Positions 13,140 to 25,704 of a stretch of 64,000 nt of DNA are shown in pieces. The stretch spans positions 25,357,650 through 25,421,649 of the forward strand of contig NC_079887.1 of assembly GCF_029227915.1 (NCBI RefSeq), in the 5' to 3' direction. Below the pieces are notes generated by a model. The model was not told the DNA's origin. It saw only the letters and a program-made list of their open reading frames with translations, and did not search any database. Position numbers and translations under genes: made by a program. How positions within the stretch are numbered: position 1 is the first letter of the stretch; each line of letters starts with the position of its first letter. The stretch is from Hydractinia symbiolongicarpus (Eukaryota; Cnidaria; Hydrozoa; Anthoathecata; Hydractiniidae).

Positions 13140-15960
13140 GAAAAGTACAAGTCTCATGCGTTTTAGTGGTGAAAAAATAGTTTAAAAAATTGTTCGGGAA
13201 ATGAGTTTACTCCCTGGGTACTTTCTATCTATACATTCGAATATACAGGCCAAGCCCGGGATTTACGGGAAATCGCGGGTTTTCGTTTGCCGGCGATTAA
13301 ACTTCTTTTATTCAGCGTCTCATCAAGAATGAAAACTTTTTTAATAACTACAAGTCTCATGCGTTTTAGTGGTGAGAAAATAATTAAAAAAATCGTTCGA
13401 TAAATGAGTTTACTCCCAGGGTACTTTCTTTGTATACATTCGACTATACGGGCCAAGCCCGGGATTTACGGGAAATCGCAGGTTTGCGTTCGCCGGCGAT
13501 TGAACTTCTTTTATTCAGCGTCTCATCAAAAATGAAAGCATTTTTGAAAACTACAAGTCTCATGCGTTTTAGTGCTGAAATAATAATTTAAAAAATCGTT
13601 TGGGAAATGAGTTTACTCACAGGGTACTTTCTTTGTATACATTCGACTATACGGGCCAAGCCCGGGATTTACGGGAAATCGCGGGTTTTCGTTTGCCGGC
13701 GATTAAACCACTTTCATTAGGCGTCTCATCAAAAATGAAAACATTTTTGAAAACTACAAGTCTCATGCGTTTTAGTGGTGAAAAAATAATTTAAAAAATT
13801 GTTTGGGAAATGAGTTTACTCCCTGGGTACTTTCTTTGTATACTTTTGACTATACCGGCCGAGTCCTGGGTTTACGGGAAATGGCGGGTTTTCGTTTGCC
13901 GGCGATTAAACTTCTTTTATCCAGCGTCTCATCAAAAATAAAAAACATTTTTGAAAACTACAAGTCTCATGCGTTTTAGTGGTGAAAAAATAATTTAAAA
14001 AATTGTTTGGGAAATGAGTTTACTCCCTGGGTACTTTCTTTGTATACTTTTGACTATACCGGCCGAGTCCTGGGTTTACGGGAAATGGCGGGTTTTCGTT
14101 TGCCGGCGATTAAACTCCTTTTATTCAGCGTCTCATCAAAAATGAAAACATTTTTAAAAACTACAAGTCTCATGGGCTTTAGTGGTGAATTAATAATTTA
14201 AAAAATCGTTCGGGAAATGAGTTTACTCCCTGGGTACTTTCTTTGTATACTTTTGACTATACGGGACAAGCCCGGGATTTACGGGAAATCGCGGGTTTTC
14301 GTTTGCCGGCGATTAAACCTCTTTCATTAAGCGTCTCATTAGAAATTAAAACATTTTTGAAAACTACAAGTCTCATTCGTTCTAGTGGTGCAGAAATAAT
14401 TTGAAAAATCGTTCGGGAAATGAGTTTACTCACAGGGTACTTTCTTTGTATACATTCGACTATACGGCCCAAGCCCAGGATTTAAGGGAAATCGCGGGTT
14501 TTCGTTTGCCGGCGATTAAACTTCTTTTATTCAGCGTCTCATCAAAAATGAAAACATTTTTGAAAAGTACAAGTCTCATGCGTTTTAGTGGTGAAAAAAT
14601 AGTTTAAAAAATTGTTCGGGAAATGAGTTTACTCCCTGGGTACTTTCTATGTATACATTCGAATATACAGGCCAAGCCCGGGATTTACGGGAAATCGCGG
14701 GTTTTCGTTTGCCGGCGATTAAACTTCTTTTATTCAGCGTCTCATCAAGAATGAAAACTTTTTTGAAAACTACAAGTCTCATGCGTTTTAGTGGTGAGAA
14801 AATAATTAAAAAAATCGTTCGATAAATGAGTTTACTCCCTGGGTACTTTCTTTGTATACATTCGACTATACGGGCCAAGCCCGGGATTTACGGGAAATCG
14901 CAGGTTTGCGTTCGCCGGCGATTGAACTTCTTTTATTCAGCGTCTCATCAAAAATGAAAGCATTTTTGAAAACTACAAGTCTCATGCGTTTTAGTGCTGA
15001 AATAATAATTTAAAAAATCGTTTGGGAAATGAGTTTACTCACAGGGTACTTTCTTTGTATACATTTGACTATACGGGCCAAGCCCGGGATTTACGGAAAT
15101 CGCGGGTTTTCGTTTGCCGGCGATTAAACCACTTTCATTAGGCGTCTCATCAAAAATGAAAACATTTTTGAAAACTACAAGTCTCATGCGTTTTAGTGGT
15201 GAAAAAATAATTTAAAAAATTGTTTGGGAAATGAGTTTACTCCCTGGGTACTTTCTTTGTATACTTTTGACTATACCGGCCGAGTCCTGGGTTTACGGGA
15301 AATGGCGGGTTTTCGTTTGCCGGCGATTAAACTTCTTTTATCCAGCGTCTCATCAAAAATGAAAACATTTTTGAAAACTACAAGTCTCATGCGTTTTAGT
15401 GGTGAAAAAATAATTTAAAAAATTGTTTGGGAAATGAGTTTACTCCCTGGGTACTTTCTTTGTATACTTTTGACTATACCGGCCGAGTCCTGGGTTTACG
15501 GGAAATGGCGGGTTTTCGTTTGCCGGCGATTAAACTCCTTTTATTCAGCGTCTCATCAAAAATGAAAACATTTTTAAAAACTACAAGTCTCATGGGCTTT
15601 AGTGGTGAATTAATAATTTAAAAAATCGTTCGGGAAATGAGTTTACTCCCTGGGTACTTTCTTTGTATACTTTTGACTATACGGGACAAGTCCGGGATTT
15701 ACGGGAAATCGCGGGTTTTCGTTTGCCGGCGATTAAACCTCTTTCATTAAGCGTCTCATTAGAAATTAAAACATTTTTGAAAACTACAAGTCTCATTCGT
15801 TCTAGTGGTGCAGAAATAATTTGAAAAATCGTTCGGGAAATGAGTTTACTCACAGGGTACTTTCTTTGTATACATTCGACTATACGGCCCAAGCCCAGGA
15901 TTTAAGGGAAATCGCGGGTTTTCGTTTGCCGGCGATTAAACTTCTTTTATTCAGCGTCTC
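13140..15960. repeat. Tandem duplication of seven monomers (offset 1,420-1,422 bp)
   Basis: About 13,140-14,560 is followed by its copy at about 14,562-15,960. Shared markers include AAAAGTACAAG, TTCGAATATACAGG, GTTCGATAAATGAG and GCGTTCGCCGGCGATTGAAC. The offset drifts from 1,422 to 1,420 because one copy has an extra A near 13,940 and the other lost a G near 15,095. A further copy of the left part lies near 16,185-17,050 at an offset of about 1,623 (eight monomers). Confidence 0.8.
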
Positions 15961-17760
15961 ATCAAAAATAAAAACATTTTTGAAAACTACAAGTCTTATG
16001 CGTTTTAGTGGTGAAAAACTAATTTAAAAAATCGTTCTGGAAATGAGTTTACTCATAGGGTACTTTCTTTGTATACATTCGACTATACGGGCCAAGCCCG
16101 GGATTTACGGAAAATCGCGGGTTTTCGTTTGCCGGCGATTAAACCCCTTTCATTAAGCGTTTCATCAAAAATGAAAACATTTTTGAAAAGTACAAGTCTC
16201 ATGCGTTTTAGTGGTGAAAAAATAGTTTAAAAAATTGTTCGGGAAATGAGTTTACTCCCTGGGTACTTTCTATGTATACATTCGAATATACGGGCCAAGC
16301 CTGGGATTTACGGGAAATCGCGGGTTTTCGTTTGCCGGCGATTAAACTTCTTTTATTCAGCGTCTCATCAAGAATGAAAACTTTTTTGAAAACTACAAGT
16401 CTCATGCGTTTTAGTGGTGAGAAAATAATTAAAAAAATCGTTCGATAAATGAGTTTACTCCCTGGGTACTTTCTTTGTATACATTCGACTATACGGGCCA
16501 AGCCCGGGATTTACGGGAAATCGCAGGTTTGCGTTCGCCGGCGATTGAACTTCTTTTATTCAGCGTCTCATCAAAAATGAAAGCATTTTTGAAAACTACA
16601 AGTCGCATGCGTTTTAGTGCTGAAATAATAATTTAAAAAATGGTTTGGGAAATGAGTTTACTCACAGGGTACTTTCTTTGTATACATTCGACTATACGGG
16701 CCAAGCCCGGGATTTACGGGAAATCGCGGGTTTTCGTTTGCCGGCGATTAAACCACTTTCATTAGGCGTCTCATCAAAAATGAAAACATTTCTGAAAACT
16801 ACAAGTCTCATGCGTTTTAGTGGTGAAAAAATAATTTAAAAAATCGTTGGGGAAATGAGTTTACTCCCTGGGTACTTTCTTTGTATACTTTTGACTATAC
16901 GGGCCGAGTCCGGGATTTACGGGAAATCGCGGGTTTTTGTTTGCCGGCGATTAAACTTCTTTTATCCAGCGTCTCATCAAAAATGAAAACATTTTTGAAA
17001 ACTACAAGTCTCATGCGTTTTAGTGGTGAAAAAATAATTTAAAAAATCGTTTGGGAAATGAGTTTACTCCCTGGGTACTTTCTTTGTATACTTTTGACTA
17101 TACAGGCCGAGTCCTGGGTTTACGGGAAATGGCGGGTTTTCGTTTGCCGGCGATTAAACTCCTTTTATTCAGCGTCTCATCAAAAATGAAAACATTTTTA
17201 AAAACTACAAGTCTCATGGGCTTTAGTGGTGAAATAATAATTTAAAAAATCGTTCGGGAAATGAGTTTACTCCCTGGGTACTTTCTTTGTATACTTTTGA
17301 CTATACGGGACAAGCCCGGGATTTACGGGAAATCGCGGGTTTTCGTTTGCCGGCGATTAAACCTCTTTCATCAAGCGTCTCATCAAAAATGAAAACATTT
17401 TTAAAAACTACAAGTCTCATGGGCTTTAGTGGTGAAATAATAATTTAAAAAATCGTTCGGGAAATGAGTTTACTCACAGGGTACTTTCTTTGTATACATT
17501 CGACTATACGGCCCAAGCCCAGGATTTAAGGGAAATCGCGGGTTTTCGTTTGCCGGCGATTAAACCTCTTTCATCAAGCGTCTCATTAGAAATTAAAACA
17601 TTTTTGAAAACTACAAGTCTCATTCGTTCTAGTGGTGCAGAAATAATTTGAAAAATCGTTCGGGAAATGAGTTTACTCACAGGGTACTTTCTTTGTATAC
17701 ATTCGACTATACGGCCCAAGCCCAGGATTTAAGGGAAATCGCGGGTTTTCGTTTGCCGGC

Positions 17761-17832
17761 CTTCTTTGTATACATATGACTATACTGGCCGAGTCCGGGG
17801 TTTACGGAAATGGCGGGTTTTTGTTTGCCGGC
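17761..17832 (+). repeat. 72-bp partial unit, type I, copy 1
   Basis: After GCCGGC the sequence restarts at CTTCTTTGTATAC instead of continuing GATTAAAC, then runs to the next GCCGGC. The result is an extra copy of only monomer bases 26-96, the GC-rich half. Type I markers are TACATATGAC, CTGGCCGAG and GGGGTTTACGGAAATGG. Confidence 0.9.
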
Positions 17833-18238
17833 GATTAAACTTCTTTTATTCAGCGTCTCATCAAAAATGAAAACATTTTTGAAAACTACAAGTCTCACGC
17901 GTTTTAGTGGTGAAAAGATAATTTAAAAAATCGTTTTGGAAATGAGTTTACTCACAGGGCACTTTCTTTGTATACATTCGACTATACGGGCCAAGCCCGG
18001 GATTTACGGGAAATCGCGGGTTTTCGTTTGACGGCGATTAAACTTCCTTTATTCAGCGTCTCATCAAAAATGAAAACATTTTTGAAAACTACAAGTCTCA
18101 TTCGTTCTAGTGGTGCAGAAATAATTTGAAAAATCGTTCGGGAAATGAGTTTACTCACAGGGTACTTTCTTTGTATACATTCGACTATACGGCCCAAGCC
18201 CAGGATTTAAGGGAAATCGCGGGTTTTCGTTTGCCGGC

Positions 18239-18310
18239 CTTCTTTGTATACATATGACTATACTGGCCGAGTCCGGGGTTTACGGAAATGGCGGGATTTC
18301 GGTTGCCGGC
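18239..18310 (+). repeat. 72-bp partial unit, type I, copy 2
   Basis: This is 478 bp (two monomers plus 72 bp) after copy 1, with the same upstream monomer. Downstream it switches to GGCGGGATTTCGGTTGCCGG, unlike the other type I copies, so an exchange point lies inside or next to this unit. Confidence 0.9.
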
Positions 18311-18428
18311 GATTAAACTCCTTCTATTCAGCGTCTCATCAAAAATGAAAACATTTTTAAAAACTACAAGTCTCATGGGCTTTAGTGGTGAAATAATAAT
18401 TTAAAAAATCGTTCTGGAAATGAGTTTA

Positions 18429-18838
18429 CTCACAGGGTACTTTCTTTGTATACTTTTGACTATACGAGCCAAGCCCGGGATTTACGGGAAATCGCGGGTT
18501 TTCGTTTGACGGCGATTAAACTTCCTTTATTCAGCGTCTCATCAAAAATGAAAACATTTTTGAAAACTAGAAGTTTTATGCGTTTTAGTGGTGAAAAACT
18601 AATTTAAAAAATCGTTCTGGAAATGAGTTTACTCATAGGGTACTTTCTTTGTATACATTCGACTATACGGTCCAAGCCCGGGATTTACGGGAAATCGCGG
18701 GTTTTCGTTTGCCGGCGATTAAACCACTTTCATTAAGCGTTTCATCAAAAATGAAAACATTTTTGAAAACTACAAGTCTCATGCGTTTTGGTGGTGAAAA
18801 AATAGTTTAAAAAATTGTTCGGGAAATGAGTTTACTCC
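18429..18838. repeat. Two-monomer block re-used at 20,734-21,143 (offset 2,305 bp)
   Basis: Shared private markers are AACTAGAAGTTTTATGCG, ACGGTCCAAGCCC (18,668 and 20,973) and GCGTTTTGGTGGTG. Small differences, such as TACAAATCTC in the right copy, separate them. Confidence 0.8.
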
Positions 18839-20543
18839 CTGGGTACTTTCTTTGTATACTTTTGACTATACGGGCCGAGTCCGGGATTTACGGGAAATTG
18901 CGGGTTTTCGTTTGCCGGCGATTAAACTTCTTTTATCCAGCGTCTCATCAAAAATGAAAACATTTTTGAAAACTACAAGTCTCATGCGTTTTAGTGATGA
19001 AAAAATAATTTAAAAAATCGTTCGGGAAATGAGTTTACTCCCTGGGTACTTTCTTTGTATACTTTTGACTATACGGGCCGAGTCCTGGGTTTACGGGAAA
19101 TGGCGGGATTTCGGTTGCCGGCGATTAAACTCCTTTTATTCAGCGTCTCATCAAAAATGAAAACATTTTTAAAAACTACAAGTCTCATGGGCTTTAGTGG
19201 TGAAATAATAATTTAAAAAATCGTTCTGGAAATGAGTTTACTCACAGGGTACTTTCTTTGTATACTTTTGACTATACGGGCCAAGCCCGCGATTTACGGG
19301 AAATCGCGGGTTTTCGTTTGACAGCGATTAAACTTCTTTTATTCAGCGTCTCATCAAAAATGAAAACATTTTTGAAAACTACAAGTCTCATGCGTTTTAG
19401 TGGTGAAAAACTATTTTAAAAAATCGTTCGGGAAATGAGTTTACTCCCTGGGTTCGTTCTTTGTATACTTTTGACTATACGGGCCGAGTCCGGGATTTAC
19501 GGGAAATCGCGGGTTTTTGTTTGCCGGCGATTAAACTTCTTTTATCCAGCGTCTCATCAAAAATGAAAACATTTTTGAAAACTACAAGTCTTATGCGTTT
19601 TAGTGGTGAAAAACTAATTTAAAAAATCGTTCTGGAAATGAGTTTACTCATAGGGTACTTTCTTTGTATACATTCGACTATACGGGCCAAGCCCGGGATT
19701 TACGGGAAATCGCGGGTTTTCGTTTGCCGGCGATTAAACCCCTTTCATTAAGCGTTTCATCAAAAATGAAAACATTTTTGAAAAGTACAAGTCTCATGCG
19801 TTTTAGTGGTGAAAAAATAGTTTAAAAAATTGTTCGGGAAATGAGTTTACTCCCTGGGTACTTTCTATGTATACCTTCGAATATACGGGCCAAGCCCGGG
19901 ATTTACGGGAAATCGCGGGTTTTCGTTTGCCGGCGATTAAACCACTTTCATTAGGCGTCTCATCAAAAATGAAAACATTTCTGAAAACTACAAGTCTCAT
20001 GCGTTTTAGTGGTGAAAAAATAATTTAAAAAATCGTTGGGGAAATGAGTTTACTCCCTGGGTACTTTCTTTGTATACTTTTGACTATACGGGCCGAGTCC
20101 GGGATTTACGGGAAATCGCAGGTTTTTGTTTGCCGGCGATTAAACTTCTTTTATCCAGCGTCTCATCAAAAATGAAAACATTTTTGAAAACTACAAGTCT
20201 CATGGGCTTTAGTGGTGAAATAATAATTTAAAAAATCGTTCGGGAAATGAGTTTACTCCCTGGGTACTTTCTTTGTATACTTTTGACTATACGGGACAAG
20301 CCCGGGATTTACGGGAAATCGCGGGTTTTCGTTTGCCGGCGATTAAACCTCTTTCATTAAGCATCTCATTAGAAATTAAAACATTTTTGAAAACTACAAG
20401 TCTCATTCGTTCTAGTGGTGCAGAAATAATTTGAAAAATCGTTCGGGAAATGAGTTTACTCACAGGGTACTTTCTTTGTATACATTCGACTATACGGCCC
20501 AAGCCCAGGATTTAAGGGAAATCGCGGGTTTTCGTTTGCCGGC

Positions 20544-20615
20544 CTTCTTTGTATACATATGACTATACTGGCCGACTCCGGGGTTTACGGAAATGGCGGG
20601 TTTTTGTTTGCCGGC
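20544..20615 (+). repeat. 72-bp partial unit, type I, copy 3
   Basis: Same junction as copy 1. Private changes are GGCCGACTCCGG and GCGAATAAAC just downstream. It is followed by the CACGCGTTTTAGTGG tail, as at copy 1. Confidence 0.9.
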
Positions 20616-23457
20616 GAATAAACTTCTTTTATTCAGCGTCTCATCAAAAATGAAAACATTTTTGAAAACTACAAGTCTCACGCGTTTTAGTGGTGAAAAG
20701 ATAATTTAAAAAATCGTTTTGGAAATGAGTTTACTCACAGGGCACTTTCTTTGTATACATTCGACTATACGGGCCAAGCCCGGGATTTACGGGAAATCGC
20801 GGGTTTTCGTTTGACGGCGATTAAACTTCCTTTATTCAGCGTCTCATCAAAAATGAAAACATTTTTGAAAACTAGAAGTTTTATGCGTTTTAGTGGTGAA
20901 AAACTAATTTAAAAAATCGTTCTGGAAATGAGTTTACTCATAGGGTACTTTCTTTGTATACATTCGACTATACGGTCCAAGCCCGGGATTTACGGGAAAT
21001 CGCGGGTTTTCGTTTGCCGGCGATTAAACCACTTTCATTAAGCGTTTCATCAAAAATGAAAACATTTTTGAAAACTACAAATCTCATGCGTTTTGGTGGT
21101 GAAAAAATAGTTTAAAAAATTGTTCGGGAAATGAGTTTACTCCCTGGGTACTTTCCTTGTATACTTTTGACTATACGGGCCGAGTCCTGGGTTAACGGGA
21201 AATGGCGGGATTTCGGTTGCCGGCGATTAAACTCCTTTTATTCAGCGTGTCATCAAAAATGAAAACATTTTTAAAAACTACAAGTCTCATGGGCTTTAGT
21301 GGTGAAATAATAATTTAAAAAATCGTTCTGGAAATGAGTTTACTCACAGGGTACTTTCTTTGTATACTTTTGACTATACGGGCCAAGCCCGCGATTTACG
21401 GGAAATCGCGGGTTTTCGTTTGACAGCGATTAAACTTCTTTTATTCAGCGTCTCATCAAAAATGAAAACATTTTTGAAAACTACAAGTCTCATGCGTTTT
21501 AGTGGTGAAAAACTAATTTAAAAAATCGTTCGGGAAATGAGTTTACTCCCTGGGTTCGTTCTTTGTATACTTTTGACTATACGGGCCGAGTCCGGGATTT
21601 ACGGGAAATCGCGGGTTTTCGTTTGCCGGCGATTAAACTTCTTTTATCCAGCGTCTCATCAAAAATGAAAACATTTTTGAAAACTACAAGTCTCATGCGT
21701 TTTAGTGGTGAAAAAATAATTTAAAAAATCGTTTGGGAAATGAGTTTACTCCCTGGGCACTTTCTTTGTATACTTTTGACAATACGGGCCGAGTCCTGGG
21801 TTTACGGGAAATGGTGGGTTTTCGTTTGCCGGCGATTAAACTTCTTTTATTCAGCGTCTCATCAAAAATGAAAACATTTTTGAAAACTACAAGTCTTATG
21901 CGTTTTAGTGGTGAAAAACTCATTTAAAAAATCGTTCTGGAAATGAGTTTACTCATAGGGTACTTTCTTTGTATACATTCGACTATACGGGCCAAGCCCG
22001 GGATTTACGGGAAATCGCGGGTTTTCGTTTGCCGGCGATTAAACCCCTTTCATTAAGCGTTTCATCAAAAATGAAAACATTTTTGAAAAGTACAAGTCTC
22101 ATGCGTTTTAGTGGTGAAAAAATAGTTTAAAAAATTGTTCGGGAAATGAGTTTACTCCCTGGGTACTTTCTATGTATAAATTCGAATATACGGGCCAAGC
22201 CCGGGATTTACGGGAAATCGCGGGTTTTCGTTTGCCGGCGATTATACTTCTTTTATTCAGCGTCTCATCAAGAATGAAAACTTTTTTGAAAACTACAAGT
22301 CTCATGCGTTTTAGTGGTGAGAAAATAATTAAAAAAATCGTTCGATCAATGAGTTTACTCCCTGGGTACTTTCTTTGTATACATTCGACTATACGGGCCA
22401 AGCCCAGGATTTACGGGAAATCGCAGGTTTGCGTTCGCCGGCGATTAAACTTCTTTTATTCAGCGTCTCATCAAGAATGAAAACTTTTTTGAAAACTACA
22501 AGTCTCATGCGTTTTAGTGGTGAGAAAATAATTAAAAAAATCGTTCGATAAATGAGTTTACTCCCTGGGTACTTTCTTTGTATACATTCGACTATACGGG
22601 CCAAGCCCAGGATTTACGGGAAATCGCAGGTTTGCGTTTGCCGGCGATTAAACCACTTTCAGTAGGCGTCTCATCAAAAATGAAAACATTTCTGAAAACT
22701 ACAAGTCTCATGCGTTTTAGTGGTGAAAAAATAATTTAAAAAATCGTTGGGGAAATGAGTTTACTTCCTGGGTACTTTCTTTGTATACTTTTGACTATAC
22801 GGGCCGAGTCCGGGATTTACGGGAAATCGCGGGTTTTTGTTTGCCGGCGATTAAACTTCTTTTATCCAGCGTCTCATCAAAAATGAAAACATTTTTGAAA
22901 ACTACAAGTCTCATGCGTTTTAGTGGTGAAAAAATAATTTAAAAAATCGTTTGGGAAATGAGTTTACTCCCTAGGTACTTTCTTTGTATACTTTTGACTA
23001 TACGGGCCGAGTCCTGGGTTTACGGGAAATGGCGGGTTTTCGTTTGCCGGCGATTAAACCCCTTTTATTCAGCGTCTCATCAAAAATGAAAACATTTTTA
23101 AAAACTACAAGTCTCATGGGCTTTAGTGGTGAAATAATAATTTAAAAAATCGTTCGGGAAATGAGTTTACTCCCTGGGTACTTTCTTTGTATACTTTTGA
23201 CTATACGGGACAAGCCCGGGATTTACGGGAAATCGCGGGTTTTCGTTTGCCGGCAATTAAACCTCTTTCATTAAGCGTCTCATTAGAAATTAAAACATTT
23301 TTGAAAACTACAAGTCTCATTCGTTCTAGTGGTGCAGAAATAATTTGCAAAATCGTTCGGGAAATGAGTTTACTCACAGGGTACTTTCTTTGTATACATT
23401 CGACTATACGGCCCAAGCCCAGGATTTAAGGGAAATCGCGGGTTTTCGTTTGCCGGC

Positions 23458-23529
23458 CTTCTTTGTATACATATGACTATACTGGCCGAGTCCGGGGTTT
23501 ACGGAAATGGCGGGTTTTTGTTTGCCGGC
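23458..23529 (+). repeat. 72-bp partial unit, type I, copy 4
   Basis: Part of the left copy of the 884-bp duplication. The monomer after it carries ACATTTCTGAAAAC, where copies 1 and 5 carry ACATTTTTGAAAAC and CACGCG. Confidence 0.9.
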
Positions 23530-24341
23530 GATTAAACTTCTTTTATTCAGCGTCTCATCAAAAATGAAAACATTTCTGAAAACTACAAGTCTCATGCGTT
23601 TTAGTGGTGAAAAAATAATTTAAAAAATCGTTGGGGAAATGAGTTTACTTCCTGGGTACTTTCTTTGTATACTTTTGACTATACGGGCCGAGTCCGGGAT
23701 TTACGGGAAATCGCGGGTTTTTGTTTGCCGGCGATTAAACTTCTTTTATCCAGCGTCTCATCAAAAATGAAAACATTTTTGAAAACTACAAGTCTCATGC
23801 GTTTTAGTGGTGAAAAAATAATTTAAAAAATCGTTTGGGAAATGAGTTTACTCCCTAGGTACTTTCTTTGTATACTTTTGACTATACGGGCCGAGTCCTG
23901 GGTTTACGGGAAATGGCGGGTTTTCGTTTGCCGGCGATTAAACTCCTTTTATTCAGCGTCTCATCAAAAATGAAAACATTTTTAAAAACTACAAGTCTCA
24001 TGGGCTTTAGTGGTGAAATAATAATTTAAAAAATCGTTCGGGAAATGAGTTTACTCCCTGGGTACTTTCTTTGTATACTTTTGACTATACGGGACAAGCC
24101 CGGGATTTACGGGAAATCGCGGGTTTTCGTTTGCCGGCGATTAAACCTCTTTCATTAAGCGTCTCATTAGAAATTAAAACATTTTTGAAAACTACAAGTC
24201 TCATTCGTTCTAGTGGTGCAGAAATAATTTGCAAAATCGTTCGGGAAATGAGTTTACTCACAGGGTACTTTCTTTGTATACATTCGACTATACGGCCCAA
24301 GCCCAGGATTTAAGGGAAATCGCGGGTTTTCGTTTGCCGGC

Positions 24342-24413
24342 CTTCTTTGTATACATATGACTATACTGGCCGAGTCCGGGGTTTACGGAAATGGCGGGTT
24401 TTTGTTTGCCGGC
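24342..24413 (+). repeat. 72-bp partial unit, type I, copy 5
   Basis: Right copy of the 884-bp duplication, exactly 884 bp after copy 4. Downstream it changes to the CACGCG tail, so the duplication edge lies a little beyond this unit. Confidence 0.9.
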
Positions 24414-25631
24414 GATTAAACTTCTTTTATTCAGCGTCTCATCAAAAATGAAAACATTTTTGAAAACTACAAGTCTCACGCGTTTTAGTGGTGAAAAGAT
24501 AATTAAAAAAATCGTTTTGGAAATGAGTTTACTCACAGGGCACTTTCTTTGTATACATTCGACTATACGGGCCAAGCCCGGGATTTACGGGAAATCGCAG
24601 GTTTGCGTTTGCCGGCGATTAAACTTCTTTTATTCAGCGTCTCATCAAAAATGAAAGCATTTTTGAAAACTACAAGTCTCATGCGTTTTAGTGCTGAAAT
24701 AATAATTTAAAAAATCGTTTGGGAAATGAGTTTACTCACAGGGTACTTTCTTTGTATACATTCGACTATACGGGCCAAGCCCGGGATTTACGGGAAATCG
24801 CGGGTTTTCGTTTGCCGGCGATTAAACCACTTTCATTAGGCGTCTCATCAAAAATGAAAACATTTCTGAAAACTGCAAGTCTCATGCGTTTTAGTGGTGA
24901 AAAAATAATTTAAAAAATCGTTCGGGAAATGAGTTTACTCCCTGGGTACTTTCTTTGTATACTTTTGACTATACGGGCCGAGTCCGCGATTTACGGGAAA
25001 TCGCGGGTTTTTGTTTGCCGGCGATTAAACTTCTTTTATCCAGCGTCTCATCAAAAATGAAAACATTTTTGAAAACTACAAGTATCATGCGTTTTAGTGG
25101 TGAAAAAATAATTTAAAAAATCGTTTGGGAAATGAGTTTACTCCCTGGGTACTTTCTTTGTATACTTTTGACTATACGGGCCGAGTCCTGGGTTAACGGG
25201 AAATGGCGGGTTTTCGTTTGCCGGCGATTAAACTCCTTTTATTCAGCGTCTCATCAAAAATGAAAACATTTTTAAAAAGTACAAGTCTCATGGGCTTTAG
25301 TGGTGAAATAATAATTTAAAAAATCGTTCGGGAAATGAGTTTACTCCCTGGGTACTTTCTTTGTATACTTTTGACTATACGGGACAAGCCCGGGATTTAC
25401 GGGAAATCGCGGGTTTTCGTTTGCCGGCGATTAAACCTCTTTCATTAAGCGTCTCATTAGAAATTAAAACATTTTTGAAAACTACAAGTCTCATTCGTTC
25501 TAGTGGTGCAGAAATAATTTGAAAAATCGTTCGGGAAATGAGTTTACTCACAGGGTACTTTCTTTGTATACATTCGACTATACGGCCCAAGCGCAGGATT
25601 TAAGGGAAATCGCGGGTTTTCGTTTGCCGGC

Positions 25632-25704
25632 CTTCTTTGTATACATATGACTATACTGGCCGAGTCCGGGGTTTACGGGAAATGGCGGGTTTTTGTTTGC
25701 CGGC
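25632..25704 (+). repeat. 73-bp partial unit, type I, copy 6
   Basis: Same junction, but this copy reads TTTACGGGAAATGG. It keeps the G lost in the 72-bp copies and is therefore 73 bp. The upstream monomer reads CCCAAGCGCAGG, a marker shared with copies at 38,398 and 41,458, which are also 73 bp. Confidence 0.9.

Larger units (their letters stand above)
10911..17760. repeat. Region 2: irregular monomers and a seven-monomer duplication
   Basis: It starts with two one-off deletion monomers and a local re-use of the GGCGATTAGACTTC monomer (near 10,190 and 11,366). The middle subtype CCGAGTCCTGGGTTTACGGG becomes common here. The tail GGGCTTTAGTGGTGAAATAA and the tail CATTCGTTCTAGTGGTGCAG become regular partners of particular middles, which is the beginning of the higher-order organisation seen to the right. 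Confidence 0.75.
17605..18310. repeat. Tandem duplication, 478-bp offset
   Basis: About 17,605-17,832 matches 18,083-18,310. The block is one tail, one full monomer with GGATTTAAGG and one 72-bp partial. The two intervening full monomers differ. Confidence 0.75.
22685..24452. repeat. Tandem duplication, 884-bp unit
   Basis: About 22,685-23,568 is followed directly by 23,569-24,452. The unit is four full monomers plus one 72-bp partial (4 x 203 + 72). Shared private markers are TTTACTTCCTGGG (22,760 and 23,644), CTCCCTAGGTAC and GATTTGCAAAATCG-like tails (AATTTGCAAAATCG). The copies are nearly identical, which suggests a recent event. Confidence 0.85.

Noticed and set aside
14257-14472. Repeated 71- and 97-codon open frames on the minus strand
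   Set aside because: Same satellite sequence read backwards. The start examined at 14,472 is TTG, and the frames follow the monomer phase rather than any gene structure.
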